Below, one piece after another: positions 36,952 through 44,967 of a stretch of DNA of 64,000 bases. Source of the DNA: RYN-230 sp963834705. GTDB taxonomy: Bacteria > Actinomycetota > Actinomycetes > Streptosporangiales > Streptosporangiaceae. Position 1 is the first letter of the stretch. Each line of letters opens with the position of its first letter. The notes beneath the pieces were generated by a model that worked only from the letters and a program-made list of their open reading frames with translations, was not told where the DNA came from and made no database searches. The stretch spans positions 558,001-622,000 of the forward strand of contig CAWICV010000013.1 in assembly GCA_963834705.1 (NCBI GenBank), given 5' to 3'. The translations under genes were made by a program, and so were the position numbers.

Positions 36952-37024
36952 TCCCGCGTAGCTCAATCGGCAGAGCGTCCGGCTGTTAACCGGCAGGTTA
37001 CAGGTTCGAGTCCTGTCGCGGGAG
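36952..37024 (+). tRNA. tRNA-Asn (anticodon GTT)
   Basis: A 73-base cloverleaf: acceptor TCCCGCG / CGCGGGA with discriminator G; D arm GCTC...GAGC; anticodon loop CTGTTAA with GTT at 36985-36987; T arm with GGTTCGAGTCC. Pair 27-43 appears to be T-C, a mismatch at the base of the anticodon stem. CCA is not encoded. The identity nucleotides match actinobacterial asparagine tRNAs. Confidence 0.96.
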
Positions 37025-37128
37025 CTTGCCTATCAGCGCAGGTCAGCCCCGGCCCCGGCCGGGGCTGTCGCGTTTTGTGCCGTCCTGGGTACGACAGTGA
37101 TGCAGGCCAGGACGACAAGGGAGCCGCC

Positions 37129-37362
37129 ATGTCTGACTTCACCGAAGAGCAGGAGCCGAAGTTCGGCTTCCCGATCCCGGACGACTGGTCACCCTCGCTC
37201 CGGCTGCCGTTCGCCGAGCTGATGGATAAAGCCCTGGCCGACGGCTTCCCGGTGGTCATCCCGGTGCGCAGGGACGCGACGCCCGATCAGATCGAGGCGG
37301 TCATCGCAGACATGCGGGCACTGGTCAAGAACGCCGGCCTGGCGGTCCCCCCCGGCGCCTGA
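37129..37362 (+). CDS. Conserved-looking hypothetical protein (77 residues)
   Basis: ATG 37129 follows AAGGGA. The protein begins MSDFTEEQEPKFGFPIPDDW and ends in DATPDQIEAVIADMRALVKNAGL. It is acidic, with no membrane segment and no recognised domain. Base composition by codon position is like its neighbours, which supports a real gene. It lies 13 bases before the NDH-2 gene and is probably co-transcribed with it. A longer reading from upstream would run across the tRNA gene and is rejected. Confidence 0.7.
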   Translation: MSDFTEEQEPKFGFPIPDDWSPSLRLPFAELMDKALADGFPVVIPVRRDATPDQIEAVIADMRALVKNAGLAVPPGA

Positions 37363-37375
37363 GCGGGCACCAGGC

Positions 37376-38677
37376 ATGGCCGATTCGGGCAAGCGGTACC
37401 GCGTGGTGGTTGTCGGCGCTGGTTTCGCCGGCTTCAACGCAGCCCGTGAACTGGTCCGGCGGGCCGGGGCCACGACCGAGGTCGTGGTGATCAACTCGAC
37501 CGACTACTTCCTGTACCTGCCGCTGATGCCGCAGGTGAGCGGCGGGGTGGTCGAGCCAGCCCACATCCGGGTCTCGCTGGTCCGCCGGCTGCGCAAGATG
37601 CGCTTCGTGCTCGGCACGGCGAGCCACGTCAACCCAGAGCGGAAGGTGGTGCACTGGACCGGCCCGGAGGGCTCGGCCGGCCAGGTCGGCTACGACCGGG
37701 TCATCCTGACCGTGGGCAGCGTCAACAAGCTGCTGCCCATCCCCGGGATCGCGGACTACGCGCACGGGTTCCGCAGCATCGCCGAGGCCATGTACCTGTA
37801 CGACCAGATCATCCGGCAGCTCGAACTGGCCTCGGTGGCGGCCGATCCCGGGGAGCGCCGGGCGCGCTGCACGTTCGTGGTGGTCGGCGGGGGCTACACC
37901 GGCACCGAAGTCGCCGCCCAGGGTCAGCTGCTGACCACCCGGCTGAGCCGTACCCTGCCGGGCCTGGCTGGCCAGCCGATCCGGTGGCTGCTGCTGGACA
38001 CCGCGCCGCGGCTGCTGCCAGAACTGGATCCGCGGCTGTCCCGCACCGCCGATCGGGTGCTGCGGCGGCGCGGTGTCGAGGTGCTGACCGGCCAGTCGGT
38101 CGCCGAGGCCGGGGATGGCTATGTGCAGCTGACCACCGGCGAGAAGGTGCCGACCCACTCGCTGATCTGGTGCGTCGGCGTGCGGCCCGATCCGTTTGTG
38201 GACAACCTGAATATGGCCACCAACCGCGGGCGGCTGGTGGTCGACGAGTACATGGCCGTGCCGGGTGCGCCGGACATCTACGCCTGCGGCGACTGCGCGG
38301 CGGTGCCCGACCTGACCCGGCCCGGCCAGATCTGCGGCATGACCGCGCAGCACGCGCAGCGGCAGGGCAAGCTGGTGGCCCGGAACGTCGCGGCCTCCCT
38401 CGGCATGGGCGCCGCGCAGCCCTACCGGCACCACGACCTCGGCTTCCTGGTCGACCTGGGTGGCCTGGCGGCCGCAGCCAACCCGCTGCACATTCCGTTG
38501 TCCGGGCCGCCCGCCAACGCGGTGACCCGGGGTTATCACCTGTCCGCCATGTCCGGGAACCGGCTGCGCGTGGCCACCGACTGGAGCCTGAACCTGGTCA
38601 CCGCGCCGGAGCCGACGTCGCTGGGCATGATCAGCGCCCGGTCGGTCCCACTCGACGTGAACAAGCCGCCAGCCTGA
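37376..38677 (+). CDS. Type II NADH dehydrogenase-like NAD(P)/FAD oxidoreductase
   Basis: A 433-residue flavoprotein from ATG 37376. FAD motif RVVVVGAGFAGFNAARELVR (about 8-27), NADH motif TFVVVGGGYTGTEVAAQ (about 164-180), and IYACGDCAAVPDLT (second FAD contact). The C-terminal region, with HHDLGFLVDLGGLAAAANP, has only weak amphipathic helices for membrane attachment. NDH-2 enzymes oxidise NADH and reduce quinone without proton pumping. YxxxxLMPQVSGG near residues 45-56 is typical of the actinobacterial branch. It lies between a small gene and the LCP gene. Confidence 0.9.
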   Translation: MADSGKRYRVVVVGAGFAGFNAARELVRRAGATTEVVVINSTDYFLYLPLMPQVSGGVVEPAHIRVSLVRRLRKMRFVLGTASHVNPERKVVHWTGPEGSAGQVGYDRVILTVGSVNKLLPIPGIADYAHGFRSIAEAMYLYDQIIRQLELASVAADPGERRARCTFVVVGGGYTGTEVAAQGQLLTTRLSRTLPGLAGQPIRWLLLDTAPRLLPELDPRLSRTADRVLRRRGVEVLTGQSVAEAGDGYVQLTTGEKVPTHSLIWCVGVRPDPFVDNLNMATNRGRLVVDEYMAVPGAPDIYACGDCAAVPDLTRPGQICGMTAQHAQRQGKLVARNVAASLGMGAAQPYRHHDLGFLVDLGGLAAAANPLHIPLSGPPANAVTRGYHLSAMSGNRLRVATDWSLNLVTAPEPTSLGMISARSVPLDVNKPPA

Positions 38678-38783
38678 GCGCGGATCGATAGGTTCATGCC
38701 TGGGTCATGACGTGACCATCTGCCCTCGTTGCGCGCCTCCGCTCACTATGCTGGCCGCCAGAAATGATCAGATTGGTAGGTAT

Positions 38784-40289
38784 ATGTGGCGGCAGCAAAG
38801 CCCCCTGGCCCGGGTCGCATACATCACCAGCACGATCGTGGTGGTTGCCGTCGTGCTGGTCAGCCTGGGTGCCTACGGCATCTACCGGCGGCTGGACGGC
38901 AACATCAGCGTGGTCAAGGTCAACGGGCTGAGCCACCGGTCCGTCTACGGCGCGCAGAACATCCTCATCCTCGGCTCACAGACCAGGGCTGGCCAGCGGC
39001 CCGGTGACCTGGGCTCCAACCCCAGCCTGAACACCAGCAACTCGGACAACCTGATCCTGGTCCACCTGGACCCCACGCACACCCACGCGCTGGTGCTGTC
39101 CATCCCGCGGGACACCATCGTCTACGAGCCCGGCTGCAAGGCCCGGCGCAGCGTCGGCACCGGCATCTTCGGCCCCTACCAGCAGGCGATCATCGACGGC
39201 GCGATGAACATCGGCGGCCCGTCCTGCGCGGTCAAGACGGTGGACGACCTCACCGGGACCACCCTGGACCACTTCGTCATGTTCAACTTCAACTCGTTCC
39301 GGAGCATGGTGGACACGATTGGCGGGGTCGAGGTCTGCGTCCCGCGCAGCGGCTACCACGACCCGTTCAGCGGGCTGAACCTCAGCGGCGGCAAGCACCT
39401 GCTCACCTATAACCAGGCGCTGGCCTACGTGCGCACCCGGCACGGCGTGGAAGCCGAGGGCGACGTCGGCGGGGACCTGCCGCGGATCGAACTGCAGCAG
39501 GCGTTCATGTCCTCGGTCATCCAGAAGGTGAACAGCTCCGGCCTGCTGACCAACTCGGTCCAGCTGCTGAACGTGGCCGACCTGGCCACCCGGGCGCTCA
39601 CCGTGGACCAGGGCCTGGATTCGGTCAGCAAGCTGCTCGCCCTGGCCAAGAGCCTGACCGGGCTGCACGCCAAGAACGTCAGCCTGCTCACCATGCCGAC
39701 CGTCACCGACCCGGCCAACGTCAACCGGCTGCTGCCCGAGGAGCCGGAGGACGACGTCATCTTCCAGATGCTGGCGGACGGCCAGTCATGGACGGGCAGG
39801 CTGCCGGTCATGCCGGCCGGCCAGGTCAAGGTGCAGGTGCTCAACGGCACCGGCACGCCGGGCCTGGCCAAGCAGGCCGCCACGCAGTTGCGCTCGCTCG
39901 GCTTCGACGTGACCGGCACCGGCAACGCCGCGATCACCACTACGACCACGGTGAACTACGCGGGCACCGCCCAGGCGGACTCCGCGTACACACTGCTGAC
40001 CCAGCTGAAGGGGGCCCCGGCCGCGCAGAACACGCTGGCCGAGCCCGCCCCGCAGACCGGCGTCGCGGGCACGGTGACGCTGACCCTGGGCACCGACTGG
40101 GCCGGGGTGTCGGCCCCATCCGCACACCACGCCCGCACCGGCCAGGCGGGCAAGGGGACGGGCAAGGCGGGCGGCGGCAAATCCGCTGGGGCCGGCCAGG
40201 GCAACCAGGCCTCGGTGCAGTCCCGGAACGCCGGGGCCAGCATCTGCTCTGGGCTGCCGCAGGCCAATCCCAACCCCGGCGCTCCCTAA
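38784..40289 (+). CDS. LytR-CpsA-Psr (LCP) family cell-wall glycopolymer transferase
   Basis: A 501-residue membrane-anchored protein from ATG 38784 (MWRQQSPLARVAYITS), chosen because GGTAGG precedes it; ATG codons at 38748 and a GTG at 38712 lack a site. One N-terminal helix (about 15-37, ITSTIVVVAVVLVSLGAYGI) is followed by the LCP domain with NILILGSQTRAG, SDNLILVHLDP, VLSIPRDTIV and YVRTRHGV (Arg/Asp phosphate-lipid contacts). A LytR_C domain is at about 355-445 (VKVQVLNGTGTPGLAKQAATQLRSLGFDV). LCP enzymes attach teichoic-acid-like polymers, capsule or arabinogalactan to peptidoglycan from polyprenyl carriers. The tail is Gly/Lys-rich. Confidence 0.93.
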   Translation: MWRQQSPLARVAYITSTIVVVAVVLVSLGAYGIYRRLDGNISVVKVNGLSHRSVYGAQNILILGSQTRAGQRPGDLGSNPSLNTSNSDNLILVHLDPTHTHALVLSIPRDTIVYEPGCKARRSVGTGIFGPYQQAIIDGAMNIGGPSCAVKTVDDLTGTTLDHFVMFNFNSFRSMVDTIGGVEVCVPRSGYHDPFSGLNLSGGKHLLTYNQALAYVRTRHGVEAEGDVGGDLPRIELQQAFMSSVIQKVNSSGLLTNSVQLLNVADLATRALTVDQGLDSVSKLLALAKSLTGLHAKNVSLLTMPTVTDPANVNRLLPEEPEDDVIFQMLADGQSWTGRLPVMPAGQVKVQVLNGTGTPGLAKQAATQLRSLGFDVTGTGNAAITTTTTVNYAGTAQADSAYTLLTQLKGAPAAQNTLAEPAPQTGVAGTVTLTLGTDWAGVSAPSAHHARTGQAGKGTGKAGGGKSAGAGQGNQASVQSRNAGASICSGLPQANPNPGAP

Positions 40290-40319
40290 GTTCGCTGGCC
40301 CGGCACCTGGGGCTCGGCC

Positions 40320-40411
40320 AGCACTGCGCCTGCCAGCACCGAGACCGGACAGCACTGCACCGAGACCGGACAGCACTGCGCCTGCCAGCACTGGGACCGG
40401 ACAGCACTGCG
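40320..40411. repeat. Imperfect direct repeats between LCP and MFS genes
   Basis: AGCACTGC followed by (G)CC TGCCAGCAC and GAGACCGGAC recurs in shuffled units: ACCGAGACCGGACAGCACTG appears twice in a row and CTGGGACCGGACAGCACTGC once more, each ending in GGACAGCACTG. The array lies in the 196-bp convergent gap and runs into the terminator stem. It is non-coding on both strands. Confidence 0.75.
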
Positions 40412-40443
40412 CCCGGCCACCCATGTTCCGGGTGGCCGGGCGC
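40409..40443. terminator. Bidirectional terminator between LCP and MFS genes
   Basis: GCGCCCGGCCACCC (40409-40422) pairs perfectly with GGGTGGCCGGGCGC (40430-40443) around a seven-base loop ATGTTCC. A 14-bp GC stem located between two convergent genes can stop both transcripts. Confidence 0.9.
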
Positions 40444-40485
40444 GCCCTGCGCTGTGGGCCGGCCGCCCGGGCGGCCGGCCCGTGA

Positions 40486-42099
40486 TCAGTCGGCCTCGGC
40501 CAGTTGCACCTCGGCCTCGAGGTCAGCCGGGCTGGACATGGTGGCCTGCGCGCCGGACAGGTCCTGGCGGGTGACCCGGATCGCGGCGATCGTGATGATC
40601 AGCGCGAGCACCATGATCCCGGCCGACACCACGAAGCCGCGGGAGAAGCCGACCGACAGCGCGTGGTCGAAGATCGCCGTCTGGGCCGCCTTGGCCTGCG
40701 CCGCGGTCACGTGCACCGGATGGCCGGCCGCGGCCGCGTGGGCCGCCGCCGCCTTGGCCACCGTGACCGAATGGTGGATGGTGTTGGACACCACGGTCCA
40801 GGCCACCGTGCCCAGCAGGGCCAGCCCGATCGAGCCGCCGACCTGCTGGCCGACGTTCGGCAGGCTGGCGGCCAGGCCCGCGTCCCGATCCGGCACCCGG
40901 GACAGCGCCACCAGGGTCAGCGGCATGAACAGCATGCCGAGCCCGGCCGCGGTGACCAGGAGCGGGCCGAGCAGCCCGCCGGCGTACGTGCTGTGCTCGC
41001 TGATCCGGGACAGCCAGAACATCCCGCCCGCGGCGATGGTCGACCCGGCGAGCAGCAGCGGCCGGGCGCCGATCCGGCCCACCAGCTGGGCGCTGATCCC
41101 GGCCATGGCCATGATGACGGCGACCATCGGCAGGTAGGCGATGCCGGTCTTCAGCGCACTGTAGCCCCAGACTGTCTGCACGAACACGGTCAGGAAGAAG
41201 AACAGCCCGAACATCGCGGTGCCGATGCACAGCATGATCAGGTTGGCCGCGGACCGGTCCCGGTTGCGGAAGATGCGCAGCGGCATCAGCGCGTGCGGGC
41301 TGCGCGCCTCGATGACCAGGAACGTGGCCAGCAGCACGACCGACGCGGTCAGCGACACGATGACCTTGGTGTCGCCCCAGTGCGAGATGCCGTTCGAGGT
41401 GGTGGCTGCGCTGGTCAGGCCGTAGACCAAGGCCGCGACGCCGAGTGTGCTGGTGATGGCGCCAGGCAGGTCGAACCGGCCCGGGCGGCGCTGCGATTCG
41501 GTGAGTGCCCGCGGCGCGATGAGCGCGGTCAGAATGCCGATCGGCACGTTGACGAACAGCACCCAGCGCCAGGACAGGTAGGTGGTGAGCAGGCCGCCGG
41601 AGATCAGGCCGATGGCCAGGCCGCTGATGCTCATCGCCGCATAGACGCCCATCGCGCGGTTGCGCGGCGGCCCTTCCGGGAACGTCGTGGTGATCAGCGA
41701 CAGGGCGGTGGGCGCGACGATCGCGGCGCCGGCTCCCTGCACCGCCCGGGCGGCTAGCAACCAGGCCTCGGAGGTGGCGAAGCCGCCGAGCAGCGAGGCC
41801 AGCGAAAACACGATGATCCCGGCGATGAACACCCGGCGTCGGCCGAGGATGTCACCGGCCCGGCCGCCGAGCAGCAGCAGGCCGCCGAACGTCAGCGTGT
41901 AGGCGTTCACCACCCACTCCAGCCCGGTGCCCGAGAACCCGAGCGCGTGCTGGATGTGCGGCAGCGCCACGTTCACGATCGATGCGTCCAGCACCACCAT
42001 GAGCTGCGCGGTGGCGATGACCACCAGGGCGAGCCCGAGATGGCGCCCGGCCGCCCCGCCGGGTGCGGCCTGCCGGGTGGCAGGCTGTGTGGTACTCAT
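40486..42099 (-). CDS. MFS drug efflux transporter (DHA2, 14-helix type)
   Basis: A 537-residue proton-coupled exporter. It starts MSTTQPATRQAAPGG and has about 14 hydrophobic helices, with motif A GGRAGDILGRRRVFIAG, helix-1 motif LVVIATAQLMVVLDASIVNVALP (D1-type), and motif C-like GLAIGLISGGLL in helix 5. A Met/Ala-rich extracytoplasmic loop (AAAAHAAAAGHPVHVTAAQ) precedes the last helix. The MarR gene lies 93 bases upstream on the same strand, so the pump is probably under that repressor together with the divergent flavoprotein. Substrates are likely hydrophobic drugs or a secondary metabolite (inference). Confidence 0.92.
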   Translation of the reverse strand: MSTTQPATRQAAPGGAAGRHLGLALVVIATAQLMVVLDASIVNVALPHIQHALGFSGTGLEWVVNAYTLTFGGLLLLGGRAGDILGRRRVFIAGIIVFSLASLLGGFATSEAWLLAARAVQGAGAAIVAPTALSLITTTFPEGPPRNRAMGVYAAMSISGLAIGLISGGLLTTYLSWRWVLFVNVPIGILTALIAPRALTESQRRPGRFDLPGAITSTLGVAALVYGLTSAATTSNGISHWGDTKVIVSLTASVVLLATFLVIEARSPHALMPLRIFRNRDRSAANLIMLCIGTAMFGLFFFLTVFVQTVWGYSALKTGIAYLPMVAVIMAMAGISAQLVGRIGARPLLLAGSTIAAGGMFWLSRISEHSTYAGGLLGPLLVTAAGLGMLFMPLTLVALSRVPDRDAGLAASLPNVGQQVGGSIGLALLGTVAWTVVSNTIHHSVTVAKAAAAHAAAAGHPVHVTAAQAKAAQTAIFDHALSVGFSRGFVVSAGIMVLALIITIAAIRVTRQDLSGAQATMSSPADLEAEVQLAEAD

Positions 42100-42192
42100 G
42101 CGTCTCCTTGTCAGGGCATAGGTGTACTCAGCCGCGGCGGTCGTGCCGCACGCGGAAGCTTTATCTGGGATGACGAAGTGAAGCCCCGTTAA

Positions 42193-42696
42193 TCACCGCT
42201 CGGTGGGAGCGGCGGCAGCAGCCAGCAGGCTGGTCACCTCCCCGGCTGGGCAGTCGGCGTCGAGATCGCTCATCGGCGGTGTCATCTTGTGCAGCAGCGA
42301 GGTCAAGGCTGCCCGCTCTTCTTGACTGAGCGACCCCTGCCATGGCATCCGGGCCAGCATCGCCTTCTCGACCTGGCACTTCATGTCCAGGCCGGCGCTG
42401 GTCAGCACGAGCCGCTTGACCCGGCGGTCGGCCGGATCGGGCTCCCGGACGGCCAGCCCGCGCTTCTCCAGCATGTCCGCGACGCCGGTGACGAACGAGG
42501 GATCACAGTGCATCCGCAGGCCGAGTTCCTTCATGGCCAGCGGCGCGTCGATCAGATGCAGTGCCTTCAGGAAGAACGCCGGCACCTCGAACTCCTTGGC
42601 CAGCTGCTCAGCCTCGGCCAGCATCCGGGCGAAGAGGCCAGCCACCGCGTCTAGCAGGTCGATGTCGAGCTGATCCTCAGCCGAACGCGGGTCCAT
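42193..42696 (-). CDS. MarR family transcriptional regulator
   Basis: A 167-residue winged-helix protein starting MDPRSAEDQLDIDLLDAVAG. The DNA-binding part has LAMKELGLRMHCDPSFVTGVADMLEKRGLAVRE, and the wing is DPADRRVKRLVLTSAG (the D-x-R-(S/R) signature). Dimer helices lie at both ends. It sits upstream of the DHA2 pump and is divergent from a Tat-exported flavoprotein; an array of CTCAA/TTGAG half-sites fills the gap. It probably represses both directions and is released by a phenolic or drug ligand (family knowledge plus context). Confidence 0.92.
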   Translation of the reverse strand: MDPRSAEDQLDIDLLDAVAGLFARMLAEAEQLAKEFEVPAFFLKALHLIDAPLAMKELGLRMHCDPSFVTGVADMLEKRGLAVREPDPADRRVKRLVLTSAGLDMKCQVEKAMLARMPWQGSLSQEERAALTSLLHKMTPPMSDLDADCPAGEVTSLLAAAAAPTER

Positions 42697-42743
42697 GGTC
42701 CTTCCTCCTCCCCGTAGGTCTGGGCGGCAACACCCCTGAGCCG

Positions 42744-42792
42744 CTCAATAGTTGAGTAGCTCAAACATAACTGGGATGGTTGAGTAGGTCAA
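42744..42792. promoter_or_regulatory. Likely MarR operator: array of CTCAA/TTGAG half-sites
   Basis: Five half-sites alternate with constant TAG spacers. CTCAA-TAG-TTGAG (42744-42756) shares its right half with TTGAG-TAG-CTCAA (42752-42764), and TTGAG-TAG-GTCAA follows at 42780-42792, 28 bp later start to start. Being 48-96 bp upstream of the marR start and on the promoter side of the divergent flavoprotein gene, it is placed to control both. 28 bp is not quite three helical turns, so the two sites would be slightly rotated. Confidence 0.75.
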
Positions 42793-42986
42793 ATTCTTTT
42801 TTGCCGACGGATCCTCCGGCCACCTGCCCCGCTCGGGTGCTTTTGACGCATAGGTATCGGGGAATCACATTAAGTGCACAACCGGGGGGCCTCCTCTGCC
42901 GTCTGAACTGGCAGCAGCGGGCGGGGCTGCCCGGGGTGCCGAGCGAGAGTGCACCAGGTGGGGTCGGGGAACCGGAGGCAGACACG

Positions 42987-44645
42987 ATGGACGGGGCAGT
43001 ACGGCCTGGGGACGGCCGGGACATCAGCCAGCAGGGCAGCGAGCAGGACGGGGACGGGGTGGCCGCACCGCAGCGGCGCCGGTTCCTGGCCATGGCCGGG
43101 CTGGCCGCGGGCGCTGTCCCGCTGGCCGGGACACTGGGGGGAGGCCTGGCGGCACCGGCCACCCGCCAGCGTTCAATAGGAAAAGCGGAACCACAGGCCG
43201 GCCCGGGCGCTGGCGACTGGGAGGCGCTGCGCGGGGCGCTGTCCACCCACAAGCTGATCCGGCCGGGCGGGAAGATGTACCCGGCGGCCAAGGAACTCTT
43301 CGACCCGCGGTTCGACTACAAGCGGCCGGCCGGCATCGCCTACTGCGCGACCACGCGGGACGTGAGCGCATGCGTGAACTTCGCCCGGAAGTTCGCGCTG
43401 ACCATCTCGGCCCGGTCCGGCGGGCACAGCTACGGCGGCTGGTCCAGCAACAACGGCGGCCTGATCGTGGACGTCACCGGGATCAGCTACTTTAACGTGG
43501 GCGCGGGCTCGGTCACCGTCGGTACCGGCATCCACCTGATCGACTTCTACAACCGGCTGGCCGCGCGCGGCCTGGCCGTGCCCGGCGGGTCGTGCGCCAC
43601 GGTGGGCATCGCCGGCCTGACGCTGGGCGGCGGGGTCGGGGTGCTGTCCCGCGCGTTCGGGCTGACCAGCGATAACCTGGAATCGCTGCGGATCGTCACC
43701 GCCGACGGAACGATCCGCACCGCCAGCGCCACGTCCAACCCCAACCTGTACTGGGCCAGCCGGGGCGGCGGAGGCGGCAACTTCGGCATCGCCGTCTCGT
43801 TCACGTTCCGCACCCGGCGGCTCGGCTCGGTGGTGCTGTTCTTCCTGACCTGGCCGTGGTCGGCCGCAGCCCGGGTGTTTACCGGCTGGCAGAACTGGGC
43901 GCCGTACCAGCCGGACGCGCTGTGGTCCAACCTGCACATGTCGGCCGCGCCCGGCGGGGGCACCCCGGTGATCCAGGTGGGCGGCACCTACCTGGGCAGC
44001 GTGGCCGGCTGCAAGGCGCTGCTGGCCAAGCTGTACAGCCGGGCCGGGTCGGCCCCGCTGAACCCGGGCAACGTGTTCCTGACCTCCTACCGGAACGCGA
44101 TGATGATCGAGGCGGGCTGCGGCAGCTACTCGTTCTCCGAGTGCCATCTGCCGTCGCAGACCCCGGACGGCAAGCTGGCCCGGGTGCCGTCCTACGCCAA
44201 GTCGGACTTCTTCACCACGAAGATCCCGCCGGCCGGGATCGCCAAGATGGTGGCCGGGATCGAGCGGATGCGCGGGGTGCGCGGCGCGGCGGGCGGCGTG
44301 GGCGCGATCGCGTTCGACGCGTTCGGCGGCGCGCTCAACAAGGTGCCGGCCGACGCGACCGCGTTCGTGCACCGCAATTCGCTGTACCTGGCGCAGTACT
44401 CGACCAGCTGGAACGAGGGCGCGGGCGGCGCCGGGTCAGGCCGGCAGAATGACTGGCTGAAGTCGTTCTACGGGTCGCTGCACCCGTACGCGAGCGGCCA
44501 GGCCTACGTGAACTACCAGGACCCGGACCTGACCAACTGGCAGGCCGCGTACTACGCGACCAACTACACCCGGCTGACCATGGTCAAGACGGCCTACGAC
44601 CCGAACCAGCTGTTCAAGTTCCCGCAGAGCATCCCGCCGGGGTAG
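42987..44645 (+). CDS. Tat-exported FAD-linked oxidase of the berberine-bridge-enzyme type, predicted bicovalent flavin
   Basis: A 552-residue protein from ATG 42987 with GGAGG eight bases upstream; an upstream frame to 42780 is non-conserved. The twin-arginine signal is QRRRFLAMAGLAAGAVPLAG (about 32-51). The FAD_binding_4 domain has SARSGGHSYGGWSSN with His147 (8-alpha attachment) and GGSCATVGIAGLTLGGGVG with Cys203 (6-S-cysteinyl attachment), so flavin is probably bicovalent as in glucooligosaccharide oxidase. The BBE domain ends VNYQDPDLTNWQAAYYATNY. Such enzymes oxidise sugars or alkaloid-like/phenolic metabolites with H2O2 release. Divergent from marR with shared operators. Confidence 0.9.
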   Translation: MDGAVRPGDGRDISQQGSEQDGDGVAAPQRRRFLAMAGLAAGAVPLAGTLGGGLAAPATRQRSIGKAEPQAGPGAGDWEALRGALSTHKLIRPGGKMYPAAKELFDPRFDYKRPAGIAYCATTRDVSACVNFARKFALTISARSGGHSYGGWSSNNGGLIVDVTGISYFNVGAGSVTVGTGIHLIDFYNRLAARGLAVPGGSCATVGIAGLTLGGGVGVLSRAFGLTSDNLESLRIVTADGTIRTASATSNPNLYWASRGGGGGNFGIAVSFTFRTRRLGSVVLFFLTWPWSAAARVFTGWQNWAPYQPDALWSNLHMSAAPGGGTPVIQVGGTYLGSVAGCKALLAKLYSRAGSAPLNPGNVFLTSYRNAMMIEAGCGSYSFSECHLPSQTPDGKLARVPSYAKSDFFTTKIPPAGIAKMVAGIERMRGVRGAAGGVGAIAFDAFGGALNKVPADATAFVHRNSLYLAQYSTSWNEGAGGAGSGRQNDWLKSFYGSLHPYASGQAYVNYQDPDLTNWQAAYYATNYTRLTMVKTAYDPNQLFKFPQSIPPG

Positions 44646-44648
44646 GCC

Positions 44649-44762
44649 TCAGGCCGCCGCCTTGATGAGCACCAGGGCGACGAGGAGCAGCCCGATCACC
44701 ATCAGGCCAGCCCGGTTCCGGTTGCCGCGGAACGCGGGCACCCGCGCCTTGTTCACCTTCAT
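44649..44762 (-). CDS. Small single-helix membrane protein (37 residues)
   Basis: ATG 44762 encodes MKVNKARVPAFRGNRNRAGL followed by the hydrophobic end MVIGLLLVALVLIKAAA. A 41-residue version from ATG 44774 is also possible. The start overlaps the stop of the tiny upstream frame (ATGA), implying coupled translation. A basic loop followed by one helix suggests a cytoplasmic-in topology. Alternatively this is the second half of a two-helix protein broken by a frameshift. No family recognised. Confidence 0.45.
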   Translation of the reverse strand: MKVNKARVPAFRGNRNRAGLMVIGLLLVALVLIKAAA

Positions 44763-44848
44763 GTCCCCGTGCATGCCGTACGCCCGGCGGGCGAACCACC
44801 GATGACTGCCCCGAGGAAGAGGATGACGATGCCCAACCCCGCCGTCAT
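44759..44848 (-). CDS. Tiny membrane-type frame (29 residues) coupled to the next one
   Basis: ATG 44848 follows AAAGGGGGC and encodes MTAGLGIVILFLGAVIGGSP then a hydrophilic end; the stop overlaps ATG 44762. The N-terminal half looks like the start of DUF6458-type small membrane proteins. If one base were different near 44800, the frame would run into WFARRAYGMHGDMKVNK and join the downstream helix, giving a natural-looking 2-helix protein of about 66 residues. So this is either a real coupled micro-gene or a broken one. Confidence 0.4.
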   Translation of the reverse strand: MTAGLGIVILFLGAVIGGSPAGRTACTGT

Positions 44849-44967
44849 GCCGCCCCCTTTCTGACCGATCACTCCGAGTAAGCGCCCCGGGCAGAGCATC
44901 TCGCATCGTTGCGGGGTCTTCCACCGGTTTACTGTTGTTCCCGGGCTTAGCAGCTCAGCGTGGCCAG

